Part shown: piece by piece, positions 8,702 to 15,312 of the stretch
Layout: each line of letters starts with the position of its first letter
How positions within the stretch are numbered: position 1 is the stretch's first letter
NCBI GenBank assembly: GCA_964243295.1
Contig: CAXTEJ010000062.1
Coordinates: forward strand, 1 to 18,125
Reading direction: 5' to 3'
Length of the DNA stretch: 18,125 nucleotides
DNA from: CAXTEJ01 sp964243295
GTDB lineage: Bacteria > Actinomycetota > Actinomycetes > Actinomycetales > Angustibacteraceae
Notes under the pieces: model-generated
The model's input: the letters and a program-made list of their open reading frames with translations, nothing else
Told to the model about the DNA's origin: nothing
Databases searched by the model: none
Translations under genes and position numbers: made by a program

Positions 8702-9763
8702 CTACCTCGTCTCGGTGGTGCCGGGGGACGTGAACCTGTAGACGGTCGTGGAGACGAAGGGTTCGCCGGCACTGAACAGGCACCGCGGGAAGTTGGCGTG
8801 GTGCGGGGTGTCCGGGTAGTACTGGGTCTCGAGGCAGAAGCCGCCACGCCTGGGGTAGGACGACGATCCCTTGCCCTGTCCCGGCTCGGTCCCCATGTTG
8901 TTGCCACCGTAGAACTGCACACCCGGCAGGTCGGTCAGGACCTCCAGGACGATACCGGTCGACTCCGCCTCGACGCGGGCGAAGGGCGTCGTCAGGCTCG
9001 GGGAGCTGATGACGAGGTTGTGGTCGTACCCGTTGCCGGCGCGGATCTGCTCGTCGTCCGCGTCCACGTCCTGCCCGATCGTCTTGGGCACCGTGAAGTC
9101 GAAGGCGGTCCCGAGCACCGGCCGTATCTCACCGGTCGGTATGAACTCGCGGTCGATCGGCGTGAAGAAGTCGCAGTCGAGGCGGAGCAGATGCCCGTTG
9201 ATGAGGCCGGCATCGTGACCGTCGAGGTTGAAATAGCTGTGGTTGGTCAGGTTGAAGTAGGTGTCCTGGTCCGCCACGGCGCGGTACTCGATGATGACCT
9301 CGTTGTCCGGCGAGAGGCTGTAGGACACGTCCACCTCCGCCGTGCCCGGCATGCCCTGATCGCCGTCCGGGCTCACCAGGTGGAAGGTGACCTTCGGCAC
9401 CGAGGCGTCAGACACCTGCGCCTGCCAGTCGCGGATGAAGTAGGCGTTGGGTCCCCCGTGCACCACGTGGCGCCCCTCGTTGGCTTCGAGGGTCAGCACC
9501 CGGTTGTCGATCGGAAGCTCGGCGTCGCGGATGCGGTTGGCGAAGCGGCCCACCGTCGCCCCGTAGGCCGACCCGTTGGTGGCGTAGTCCTGCGCCGAGT
9601 CGTAGCCCAGACTGACATCGACAGGGCGCCCGTGGCGATCGGGCACGACGATGCTCGTGACCACGGCCCCGAGGTCGGTGACCCCAAGGGACATGCCCTG
9701 GTCGTTGGTGAAGGTGTAGAGCGTGTGACGGGACTCGCCAAGTCGTTCCGTAAGCAGGTGCAC
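8702..9763 (-). CDS. galM: aldose 1-epimerase (mutarotase)
   Basis: This 353-residue protein interconverts alpha and beta anomers of aldohexoses or pentoses in the cytoplasm. Family landmarks are GRFANRI at 72-78, the VVHGG block with His102, the catalytic acid His175 in NLTNHSYFNL, and the catalytic base Glu312 in CLETQYYPDTPHH. Length is typical of GalM. The GTG at 9763 has a good AGGAG six bases upstream. The start lies about 100 bases after the stop of the binding-protein gene, with a strong hairpin in between, and the SDR gene follows after four bases. No signal peptide is seen, so it is cytoplasmic. In this operon it would present the right anomer of the imported sugar to the dehydrogenase. 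True galactose specificity is not implied. Confidence 0.93.
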   Translation of the reverse strand: MHLLTERLGESRHTLYTFTNDQGMSLGVTDLGAVVTSIVVPDRHGRPVDVSLGYDSAQDYATNGSAYGATVGRFANRIRDAELPIDNRVLTLEANEGRHVVHGGPNAYFIRDWQAQVSDASVPKVTFHLVSPDGDQGMPGTAEVDVSYSLSPDNEVIIEYRAVADQDTYFNLTNHSYFNLDGHDAGLINGHLLRLDCDFFTPIDREFIPTGEIRPVLGTAFDFTVPKTIGQDVDADDEQIRAGNGYDHNLVISSPSLTTPFARVEAESTGIVLEVLTDLPGVQFYGGNNMGTEPGQGKGSSSYPRRGGFCLETQYYPDTPHHANFPRCLFSAGEPFVSTTVYRFTSPGTTETR

Positions 9764-9809
9764 CTGGACTCCTACAAGTGAGCAGCGACAATGCGTGGGC
9801 TGACGCGAT

Positions 9810-9855
9810 CGGGTGGGGCAACAGCCTGGCCGATGCCAGGGCGCTGCCCCACCCG
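9810..9855 (-). terminator. strong intercistronic hairpin between the binding-protein gene and galM
   Basis: CGGGTGGGGCA at 9810-9820 pairs perfectly with TGCCCCACCCG at 9845-9855. After a four-by-four internal loop, CCTGGC at 9825-9830 pairs with GCCAGG at 9835-9840 around a CGAT tetraloop. It begins 12 bases after the stop of the binding-protein gene. No U-tract follows, so it may be an attenuator or a stabilising 3' structure that raises the level of the binding-protein message over galM and SDR. Confidence 0.7.
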
Positions 9856-9867
9856 AGAGTCCGGACC

Positions 9868-10800
9868 CTACTTCTTGACCAGCTCGAGCCCGACCGCGAT
9901 CTGCGGCTCGACCTTCTCGCCGGCGAGGTATGCCAGCGAGGCGTCCATCGCGGTCTGGATGATCTTGTCCGGCAGCTGGGCCACGGTGGCTGCCATGGTG
10001 CCCGCTTCCACTGCCTTGACGGCCTCGGGGGAGGCGTCGAAGCCGACGATCGCGATGTCCGTGCGCTTGGCGGCGATGGCTGCCTGCAGCGCACCGAGCG
10101 CCATCTCGTCGTTCTGCGCGAACACGGCATTGACCCCAGGGTTCGCCTGCAGCAGGTTCTGGAACACGGTGAAACCTTGGCTCTTGTCGAAGTTGGCGGT
10201 CTGCGAGGCGACCAGCTTCAGGTTGGGGGCTGTCTTCAGCTCGTCCTCGAAACCCTGACCGCGCTGTTTCGCGATGTCTGTGGCCAGGATGCCTTGCAGC
10301 TCAACGACATTGGCTCCGTCAGGGAACTTCCCCTTGAGGAACTCAGCCGCCATCTTGCCGCCGGCCACGTTGTCCGAGGCGATGTGGGACACGACCGTAC
10401 CGCCCTCGACCCCGCGGTCGAAGGTCACCACGGGGATCTTGGCGTTGTTGGCCTGAGCCACTGACGCCGCGGCAGCGGCGGAGTCCACGGGGTCGAAGAG
10501 GATCAGATCAGGCTTCTGCCCGACGATGTCCTGCATGTTCGACAGCTCTTTGGCCGGGTCGTTATCGCTGGTGAGGACCCGCAGGTCGACGTTCTTCTCC
10601 TTGGCGTACCTCTTGGCCTCGTCGTTGACGGCCACGAAGAAGGTCGTCGTCAGCGACGCCACCAGAAGGGTGATCTTCTTGGAACCCCCTGCTGAGCCGC
10701 CGGAACCTGCGTCGCCTGTGTCAGCCGAGCCGCAGGCCGACGTGCTGGCGAGGATGGCGGCGGCGAGAACCACGGCCACGTTCTTGGGGACAATTCGCAT
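9868..10800 (-). CDS. rbsB: ribose-type sugar ABC transporter, substrate-binding lipoprotein
   Basis: This 310-residue lipoprotein captures sugar outside the membrane for the RbsA/RbsC-like importer. The ATG at 10800 has AGGAG nine bases upstream and gives a signal peptide with hydrophobic core 7-18 and lipidated Cys23 (STSAC, a weaker lipobox). A Gly/Ser linker (24-41) precedes a periplasmic-binding domain strongly like E. coli RbsB, including VVSHIASDNV, AQNDEMALGAL and IVGFD. By alignment with remembered E. coli ribose contacts, Phe54, Phe55, Asp128, Arg129, Arg180, Phe204, Asn230, Phe254, Asp255 and Gln275 are conserved. RbsB Asn13 and Asn64 are replaced by Thr52 and Asp103. Ribose or a similar aldose is likely, but these changes leave specificity open. 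A longer start at 10842 lacks a good Shine-Dalgarno. Confidence 0.88.
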   Translation of the reverse strand: MRIVPKNVAVVLAAAILASTSACGSADTGDAGSGGSAGGSKKITLLVASLTTTFFVAVNDEAKRYAKEKNVDLRVLTSDNDPAKELSNMQDIVGQKPDLILFDPVDSAAAAASVAQANNAKIPVVTFDRGVEGGTVVSHIASDNVAGGKMAAEFLKGKFPDGANVVELQGILATDIAKQRGQGFEDELKTAPNLKLVASQTANFDKSQGFTVFQNLLQANPGVNAVFAQNDEMALGALQAAIAAKRTDIAIVGFDASPEAVKAVEAGTMAATVAQLPDKIIQTAMDASLAYLAGEKVEPQIAVGLELVKK

Positions 10801-10925
10801 GCGTTGCGCTCCTGGTTTCTTGGGCGTTGGTATCTCGGTCATCACTGTCTGGTCTTCACCTTCGGGACGGATTGGGACGGTTGTGTCCGCAAGCCTCCCG
10901 AGCCTGTTCACGGTCTATCGGCGCC

Positions 10926-11861
10926 TCACTTCGACCTGGCGTCGAGGAGCACAGCGATCAGGATGACGACGCCCTTGACCACCGTCTGGTAGTAGGAGGA
11001 CACGTTCATCAGGTTCAGGGCGTTGTTCAGCATGCCGATGATGAGCGCGCCGATCACCGTGAAGACGATGCGCCCCACGCCGCCCTTCAGGGATGTCCCG
11101 CCGATCACGACTGCGGCGATGGCATCCAGCTCGTAGGACTGGCCGGCCAACGGCTGCGCCGAGGTCAGACGCGCTGTCACGACGAGCCCAGCCAACGCGG
11201 CTCCCGCGCCGCTGAGCACGTAGGCCAGAAGCTTCGTCCTCGTGACCGACACGCCTGAGAGGAAGGCTGCTTCCTCGTTGCCACCCACGGAGTAGATGTG
11301 GCGGCCGAACGGGGTCCGGGTCAGGAGGTAGTAGCCAGCGGCGAAGACGACGATCATGATCACCACGGGGACGGGGATCACACCGAAGATCAGACCTCCG
11401 CCGATGCGGTTGAAGCTCGTCGCGGTGACGCTGATCGGGCTGCCGTTGGTGATGAGGTAGGTGGCGCCACGAAAGATCGACAGGGTGGCGAGCGTGACGA
11501 TCATCGGCTGAAGGTTCCAGCGGGCGATGAAGAACCCGTTGATGCTGCCTGCGACCACGCCTATGGCGAGCGCCACCACGATCACCGTCGGCACGTTGAC
11601 CGAGTGCGACAGGAGAATGGCGGCAGACGCCCCAGTGAACCCCAGGATGGATCCCACCGAGATGTCGATCCCCCCGGTGAGGATCACGATCGTCAGCCCG
11701 GCAGCCAACAAGGCGTTGACCGACGTCTGGTTGAGGATGTTGGTGATGTTGCTGACTTGCAGGAAGCTGGGATTGATGATGCCCAGCACCAGCGCGAACG
11801 CGATGAGGATGACGACCGCACGGTACTCGTTGGCGACTTGCCCAAGCCTTTTGATGTCCAT
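10926..11861 (-). CDS. rbsC: ribose-type sugar ABC transporter, permease
   Basis: This 311-residue integral membrane protein forms the channel of the sugar importer, probably as a homodimer. It has eight to ten hydrophobic segments and the family-defining GGIDISVGSILG block near 63-74 (RbsC/AraH/XylH type). A further match is the cytoplasmic loop FGRHIYSVGGNEEAAFLSGV, which is the coupling region for the ATPase. The C-terminal ALNLMNVSSYYQTVVKGVVILIAV also fits RbsC. The ATG at 11861 was preferred to the GTG two codons earlier because AGAGG lies seven bases upstream of it and almost touches the GTG. It follows the ATPase gene by 20 bases and precedes the binding-protein gene by 125 bases. No other permease is in the cassette, as expected for this family. 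Confidence 0.92.
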   Translation of the reverse strand: MDIKRLGQVANEYRAVVILIAFALVLGIINPSFLQVSNITNILNQTSVNALLAAGLTIVILTGGIDISVGSILGFTGASAAILLSHSVNVPTVIVVALAIGVVAGSINGFFIARWNLQPMIVTLATLSIFRGATYLITNGSPISVTATSFNRIGGGLIFGVIPVPVVIMIVVFAAGYYLLTRTPFGRHIYSVGGNEEAAFLSGVSVTRTKLLAYVLSGAGAALAGLVVTARLTSAQPLAGQSYELDAIAAVVIGGTSLKGGVGRIVFTVIGALIIGMLNNALNLMNVSSYYQTVVKGVVILIAVLLDARSK

Positions 11862-11881
11862 CTGCACGCCTCTTCTCGTCG

Positions 11882-13363
11882 TCAGACCATTGCGGCCATG
11901 ATCTTTTCCTGGGAGGCGTCCTCGCGCGTGAACCTTGCGCGCAGGCTTCCTTCATGCATGACGAGGAGCTCGTCGCTGAGCCCGAGAACCTCCGGCATCT
12001 CCGAGGAGATGACGAGGACTGCCTTCCCGGACATTTTGAACTCATTGATGAGCGTGTAGATCTCCTTCTTCGCGCCGACGTCGATCCCCCGAGTGGGTTC
12101 GTCCAGGATGAGCACCTCGGGGTCGGACATCAGGCCCTTCGCCAGGGCGATCTTCTGCTGATTGCCACCCGACAGGTTCTTGACGAGCTGAGACAGGCTC
12201 GGCGTGCGTATGCGCAGGTCCTGCTGGTAGCCCGCCGCGATGCGCTTCTCAGCCTTGAGGTTCAGCCGTCCGTGACGGGTGATCTCGCGCAGCCCCGCAA
12301 GACTGATGTTCGTCTTGACGTCGAGACCGAGCACGAGACCATCGCCCTTGCGGTCCTCCGAGATGTAGAAGATCCCGTGCCGGATGGCATCGCCGGGACT
12401 CGTGATGTCCGCCGGCCTACCGAGGACCTCGACGGTGCCGCTGAGCACCGGATACACGCCGTAGATGGTCTTCGCCAGCTCGGTCCGCCCGGCTCCGGCC
12501 AAACCGGTGATGCCGACCACCTGACCGCGTCTGAGCTCGAAGGACACGTCGTGCACGAACTGGTTCGACACGTGGCTGACCCGCAGGGCGACCTCACCAT
12601 CAGGCTGCGGCGGGGTGTAAGGGAAGGACTGGGTGAGCTGGCGACCCACCATCATCTTGACCAAGGTGTCGTAGTCGAGCTCGCGGATGGGCAGATCGGA
12701 GATGAACTCGCCGTCACGCAGCACGGTGGCCCGGTCGCAGATCCGGAAGACCTCCTCCAGACGGTGCGTGATGTAGACGATTCCCTTCCCTTGCTGCTTC
12801 AGCTCCTGCATCAGGTGCAGCAGGCTGTCGACCTCTTCGTCCGGGAGGGCGTCGGTGGGTTCGTCCATGACGATCACCTTGGCGTTCAGCGAGAGCGCCT
12901 TGGCGATCTCCACCATCTGCTGCATGGCGATGGACAGGCCCTTCACCCGGCGGGTGGGGTCGAGGTCGACATTGATCGAGGCGAGGATCTCGCGCGTGCG
13001 TTGCACCATGGTCGAGACATCCAGCACACCCATGGACTTCGTCAGCTCACGCCCGAGGAACACGTTCTCGTAGATGCGCATGTGCGGGACGAGGTTGAGC
13101 TCCTGGTGGATGATGGCAATACCTGCCTCGCTCGCCTGGTGCGCGCTGAGGAACTCGACCTGGCGTCCTTCGAAGAGGATTTCGCCGGAGTCCTTCTTGT
13201 GCACCCCCGTGAGGACCTTCATCAAGGTGCTCTTGCCGGCGCCGTTCTCGCCCAGCAGGGCCATGACCTCGCCCGCCCTGACCTGGAGTCCCGCGCCCTT
13301 GAGAGCCTGGACCCCCGGGAAACCCTTGACGATGTCCTTCATCTCCAGCATGACCTGGCCCAT
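11882..13363 (-). CDS. rbsA: ribose-type sugar ABC transporter, tandem ATP-binding protein
   Basis: This 493-residue protein has two fused nucleotide-binding domains and powers sugar import from the cytoplasmic face. Domain 1 has Walker A GENGAGKST at 38-46, a degenerate signature LSIAMQQM at 143-150 and Walker B VIVMDEPTDAL at 163-173. The second domain has a degenerate Walker A GLAGAGRTE at 287-295, as is normal for the second half. It also has a proper signature NLSGGNQQK at 396-404 and Walker B VLILDEPTRGIDVG at 417-430. The MDEPTDAL form matches E. coli RbsA, where galactose and xylose homologues have MDEPTAAL, supporting the ribose subgroup. The ATG at 13363 has GGAGG eight bases upstream. 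It follows lacI by 65 bases, where no terminator was seen. Confidence 0.95.
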   Translation of the reverse strand: MGQVMLEMKDIVKGFPGVQALKGAGLQVRAGEVMALLGENGAGKSTLMKVLTGVHKKDSGEILFEGRQVEFLSAHQASEAGIAIIHQELNLVPHMRIYENVFLGRELTKSMGVLDVSTMVQRTREILASINVDLDPTRRVKGLSIAMQQMVEIAKALSLNAKVIVMDEPTDALPDEEVDSLLHLMQELKQQGKGIVYITHRLEEVFRICDRATVLRDGEFISDLPIRELDYDTLVKMMVGRQLTQSFPYTPPQPDGEVALRVSHVSNQFVHDVSFELRRGQVVGITGLAGAGRTELAKTIYGVYPVLSGTVEVLGRPADITSPGDAIRHGIFYISEDRKGDGLVLGLDVKTNISLAGLREITRHGRLNLKAEKRIAAGYQQDLRIRTPSLSQLVKNLSGGNQQKIALAKGLMSDPEVLILDEPTRGIDVGAKKEIYTLINEFKMSGKAVLVISSEMPEVLGLSDELLVMHEGSLRARFTREDASQEKIMAAMV

Positions 13364-13428
13364 GCGGCTTCCTCCATCTTCTTCGACAGGTTGATAGGGC
13401 TTCGAGCCACGTGCGGTGTGCTGCTGGA

Positions 13429-14409
13429 TCAGGTGGAGTCACGGACGACGAGGCTCGGCTCGAGCACGACGCGCTCATCGCACTCTTGGCCGGCCAGCAC
13501 GTTGAGCAGCATGTCCGCAGCGTGGATACCCATGAGGTTCGAGGGCTGGCGGACCGTCGTCAGTGCTGGGCGGGTGAACGTGCCGAGTAGCAGGTCGTCG
13601 TAACCCATCACGGCCACGTCGTTCGGTACCGAGAGTCCGAGGTCGGAGAGCGCCTTCAGCACACCGAACGCGACGTAGTCCGTCCCGGCGAAGATGGCTT
13701 CGACGGCACCACCGTGCGTGTCGCTCATGATGTCGAGCGCCTGCTGGTAGCCGTGTTGTGGCGTGAGATCGGTCTCGACGTACCGAAAGCTCGCTGCGGG
13801 GTCAACGTCCGCGGCAGCGTAGGCGTCGAGGCAGCCCTGCCGACGGTCGCGGGAGGACTGTCCGTTGAACCCGATGAACGTCACCCGCCGGTAGCCCTTG
13901 TCGAGCAAGTGACGCATGCCCTGGTGCCCGCCCAGGACGTTGTCGACGGACACGGTCCGGACAGATTTCTCGTGCACCCGGTCGACGCTGATGACAGGGA
14001 CCGCGAACTCGCCCGGGTCATCCAGAGTGTGCTTGCCCGTACCCAGCAGGATGGTTCCGTCGATGCCGCGGTGCGTCAGGCTCCGCAGGTTCTCGAGCTC
14101 GGTCTCCGCGTTGTTCTGCGAGTTGCAGACGATCGAGGAGTAGTTCTGGCGAGCAAGCCGGCTCTCGATGCCAGCCAGCACGTCGATGTAGAAGATGTTC
14201 GAGAAGTCAGCCACGACGATGCCGATCGTCCGCGTCTGGCTCGTCTTCAGGCTCAACGCCGCGAAGTCGGGGTGGTAGCCCGTCTCCTCGATCGCCTCCT
14301 GGATCCGCCTGGCGGTCTCCGGCCGAACGCGCTTCTTGCCGTTGAACACGTAGGAGACGGTGCTGGGCGATACGCCTGCACGACGCGCCACGTCCTTGAG
14401 CGTCGCCAT
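13429..14409 (-). CDS. LacI-family transcriptional regulator of the sugar cassette
   Basis: This 326-residue repressor has an N-terminal helix-turn-helix (TLKDVARRAGVSPSTVSYVFNGKKRV, residues 3-28) and a hinge region around PDFAALSL. A periplasmic-binding-like sensor domain follows, with SVDNVLGG, FIGFNGQSSRDRR and VMGYDD blocks. It should bind a palindromic operator as a dimer and be released by a sugar or sugar phosphate. It is the first gene of the operon it probably controls, so it would regulate itself. A perfect palindrome and promoter lie 34-71 bases upstream of its ATG, which has GGAGG five bases before it. Its sensor cannot be assigned to a sugar by eye; the transporter context suggests ribose or a relative. 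GC content in a sample of the gene is about 60%. Confidence 0.94.
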   Translation of the reverse strand: MATLKDVARRAGVSPSTVSYVFNGKKRVRPETARRIQEAIEETGYHPDFAALSLKTSQTRTIGIVVADFSNIFYIDVLAGIESRLARQNYSSIVCNSQNNAETELENLRSLTHRGIDGTILLGTGKHTLDDPGEFAVPVISVDRVHEKSVRTVSVDNVLGGHQGMRHLLDKGYRRVTFIGFNGQSSRDRRQGCLDAYAAADVDPAASFRYVETDLTPQHGYQQALDIMSDTHGGAVEAIFAGTDYVAFGVLKALSDLGLSVPNDVAVMGYDDLLLGTFTRPALTTVRQPSNLMGIHAADMLLNVLAGQECDERVVLEPSLVVRDST

Positions 14410-14442
14410 GCCATCCTCCGCCTCGTCGCTGAGCCTGGTGAG

Positions 14443-14471
14443 AACCTACGAGGCGGTCGGGCTCTTGTCAA
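14443..14471 (-). promoter_or_regulatory. sigma-70-type promoter of the sugar operon
   Basis: The minus strand reads TTGACA (14471-14466), a 17-base spacer, then TAGGTT (14448-14443). The -35 is a perfect consensus and the -10 fits TANNNT. Transcription should start near 14436, leaving a leader of about 27 bases before the lacI ATG. Confidence 0.75.
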
Positions 14472-14480
14472 TCGATTGAC
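14467..14480. promoter_or_regulatory. LacI-type operator palindrome
   Basis: GTCAATCGATTGAC is a perfect 14-bp palindrome with the central CG typical of LacI-family operators. It overlaps the -35 hexamer of the operon promoter, so a bound repressor would block RNA polymerase. A weak 8-of-12 match to its core (TCAACCTGTCGA on the minus strand, 13393-13382) lies between lacI and the ATPase gene; it is not strong enough to list. Confidence 0.75.
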
Positions 14481-14751
14481 CACTCGAGTTCCCCGAGCCA
14501 CTGTGCGGGGTCCATGGCGCTGTGCTCTCCGCGTGCGCACGCCGTCGCAGCGCCGTCCGACGCCCGGCCCCGAAGGACCTCCCCGTTCGACGCCACCGAT
14601 GGTCAGATCGGCCCTGACGTGCCGGTGGGGCCCCGGCCGGTCCAGCGCTGCAGCAGGCCGGGGCTGCAACCCGACATCGCCACTGCCGTGGCGTGCTCGT
14701 GGCCGAGAATCGCTGCGCTGCAGCTCAGCGCGCCACTCCGCGCGGACGACG
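14481..14751. other. gene-free stretch upstream of the sugar operon
   Basis: About 270 bases lie between the operator and the erpA terminator. I see no convincing gene, tRNA or known element. It contains a perfect 9-bp inverted repeat GCCCCGGCC (14630-14638) and GGCCGGGGC (14656-14664) with a 17-base loop, and a smaller GTCAG/CTGAC pair at 14602-14618. Short open frames are present on both strands but lack family resemblance. It could be remnant sequence from a cassette insertion. Confidence 0.4.
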
Positions 14752-14783
14752 AAGGCCCCCGCCGGCGTACCGGTGGGGGCCTT
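14752..14783 (-). terminator. terminator of erpA
   Basis: AAGGCCCCCGCCGG at 14752-14765 pairs with CCGGTGGGGGCCTT at 14770-14783 around a CGTA tetraloop: 14 pairs with a single G-U wobble. It begins 17 bases after the erpA stop. It separates erpA transcription from the co-directional sugar operon downstream. Confidence 0.85.
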
Positions 14784-14800
14784 GGTCGTGCTGAGGGCGA

Positions 14801-15187
14801 TCAGCTGAAGCTGTCACCGCACGCGCAGCTGCTGCCCGCGTTGGGGTTGTCGATGGTGAAGCCCTGCTTCTCGATGGTGTCGGAGAAGTCGATCGTGGCG
14901 CCCATGAGGTAGGGAGCGCTCATGCGGTCGACGACGACCTCGACGCCACCGAAGTCGACGCGCAGGTCGCCGTCGAGGGTGCGCTCGTCGAAGTAGAGCT
15001 GGTAGATTAGGCCGGAGCAGCCGCCGGGCTGGACGCCGATGCGCAGGGCCAGGTCGTCGCGGCCCTCCTGCTCGAGCAGGCTCATGACCTTCTCGGCGGC
15101 CACGTCGGTCAGCGTCACGCCGTGCTCGACGGTCGTGCCGGCGGTCGCCTCGACGTCGGTCTGCGGGGTGGTGGTCTCGATGGTCAT
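14801..15187 (-). CDS. erpA: A-type iron-sulfur cluster carrier/insertion protein
   Basis: This 128-residue cytoplasmic protein belongs to the HesB/IscA/ErpA family that holds and delivers Fe-S clusters to target enzymes. The three conserved cysteines are present: Cys57 in PGGCSGL, and Cys121 and Cys123 in SSCACGDSF. The segment MSAPYLMGATIDFSD (89-103) and the C-terminal FTIDNPNA are also family marks. It matches the actinobacterial single A-type carrier (Rv2204c in M. tuberculosis, same position relative to adoK and the glycerate kinase). The ATG at 15187 has GAGG eleven bases upstream. A candidate SigR/SigH-type promoter lies about 40 bases upstream and a strong terminator follows, so it is probably transcribed alone. 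The erpA name is by family; HesB/IscA would be equally acceptable. Confidence 0.93.
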   Translation of the reverse strand: MTIETTTPQTDVEATAGTTVEHGVTLTDVAAEKVMSLLEQEGRDDLALRIGVQPGGCSGLIYQLYFDERTLDGDLRVDFGGVEVVVDRMSAPYLMGATIDFSDTIEKQGFTIDNPNAGSSCACGDSFS

Positions 15188-15228
15188 GCGGGAGTCCTCG
15201 TCTGCTCGGGTCGACGGTCGAAGTGACC

Positions 15229-15255
15229 AACCGCCGGGGCGGCGGCGCTGTTCCC
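15229..15255 (-). promoter_or_regulatory. candidate SigR/SigH-type promoter of erpA
   Basis: On the minus strand GGGAAC (15255-15250) is followed by an 18-base spacer and GTT (15231-15229). This fits the actinobacterial redox-stress sigma factor pattern GGAA(T/C)-N17-19-GTT. The predicted start near 15220 would leave a leader of about 33 bases. GTT is a short element, so a chance match is possible. Confidence 0.45.
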
Positions 15256-15312
15256 GCGCCACCCTGGTCAAGCGTACGCCAGGCTAGCCCGGGGTGGCAC
15301 GGGTGAGGCGGC

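Noticed and set aside
13382..13393. Second LacI operator between lacI and the ATPase gene
   Set aside because: Only 8 of 12 core bases match and symmetry is poor.
11954..13603. Long open frame on + opposite the sugar ATPase and lacI (549 codons)
   Set aside because: It is the antisense reading of a clear RbsA homologue, with Asp/His/Leu-biased composition and no motif.
14581..14610. CCCGTTCGACGCC resembling a tRNA T-arm
   Set aside because: No acceptor, D-arm or anticodon stem could be built around it.
7911..14627. Nine-base GTGCCGGTG at 7911 and again at 14619 as possible insertion-site repeats
   Set aside because: Too short and too GC-rich to be distinguished from chance, and the copies are not exactly at the cassette edges.
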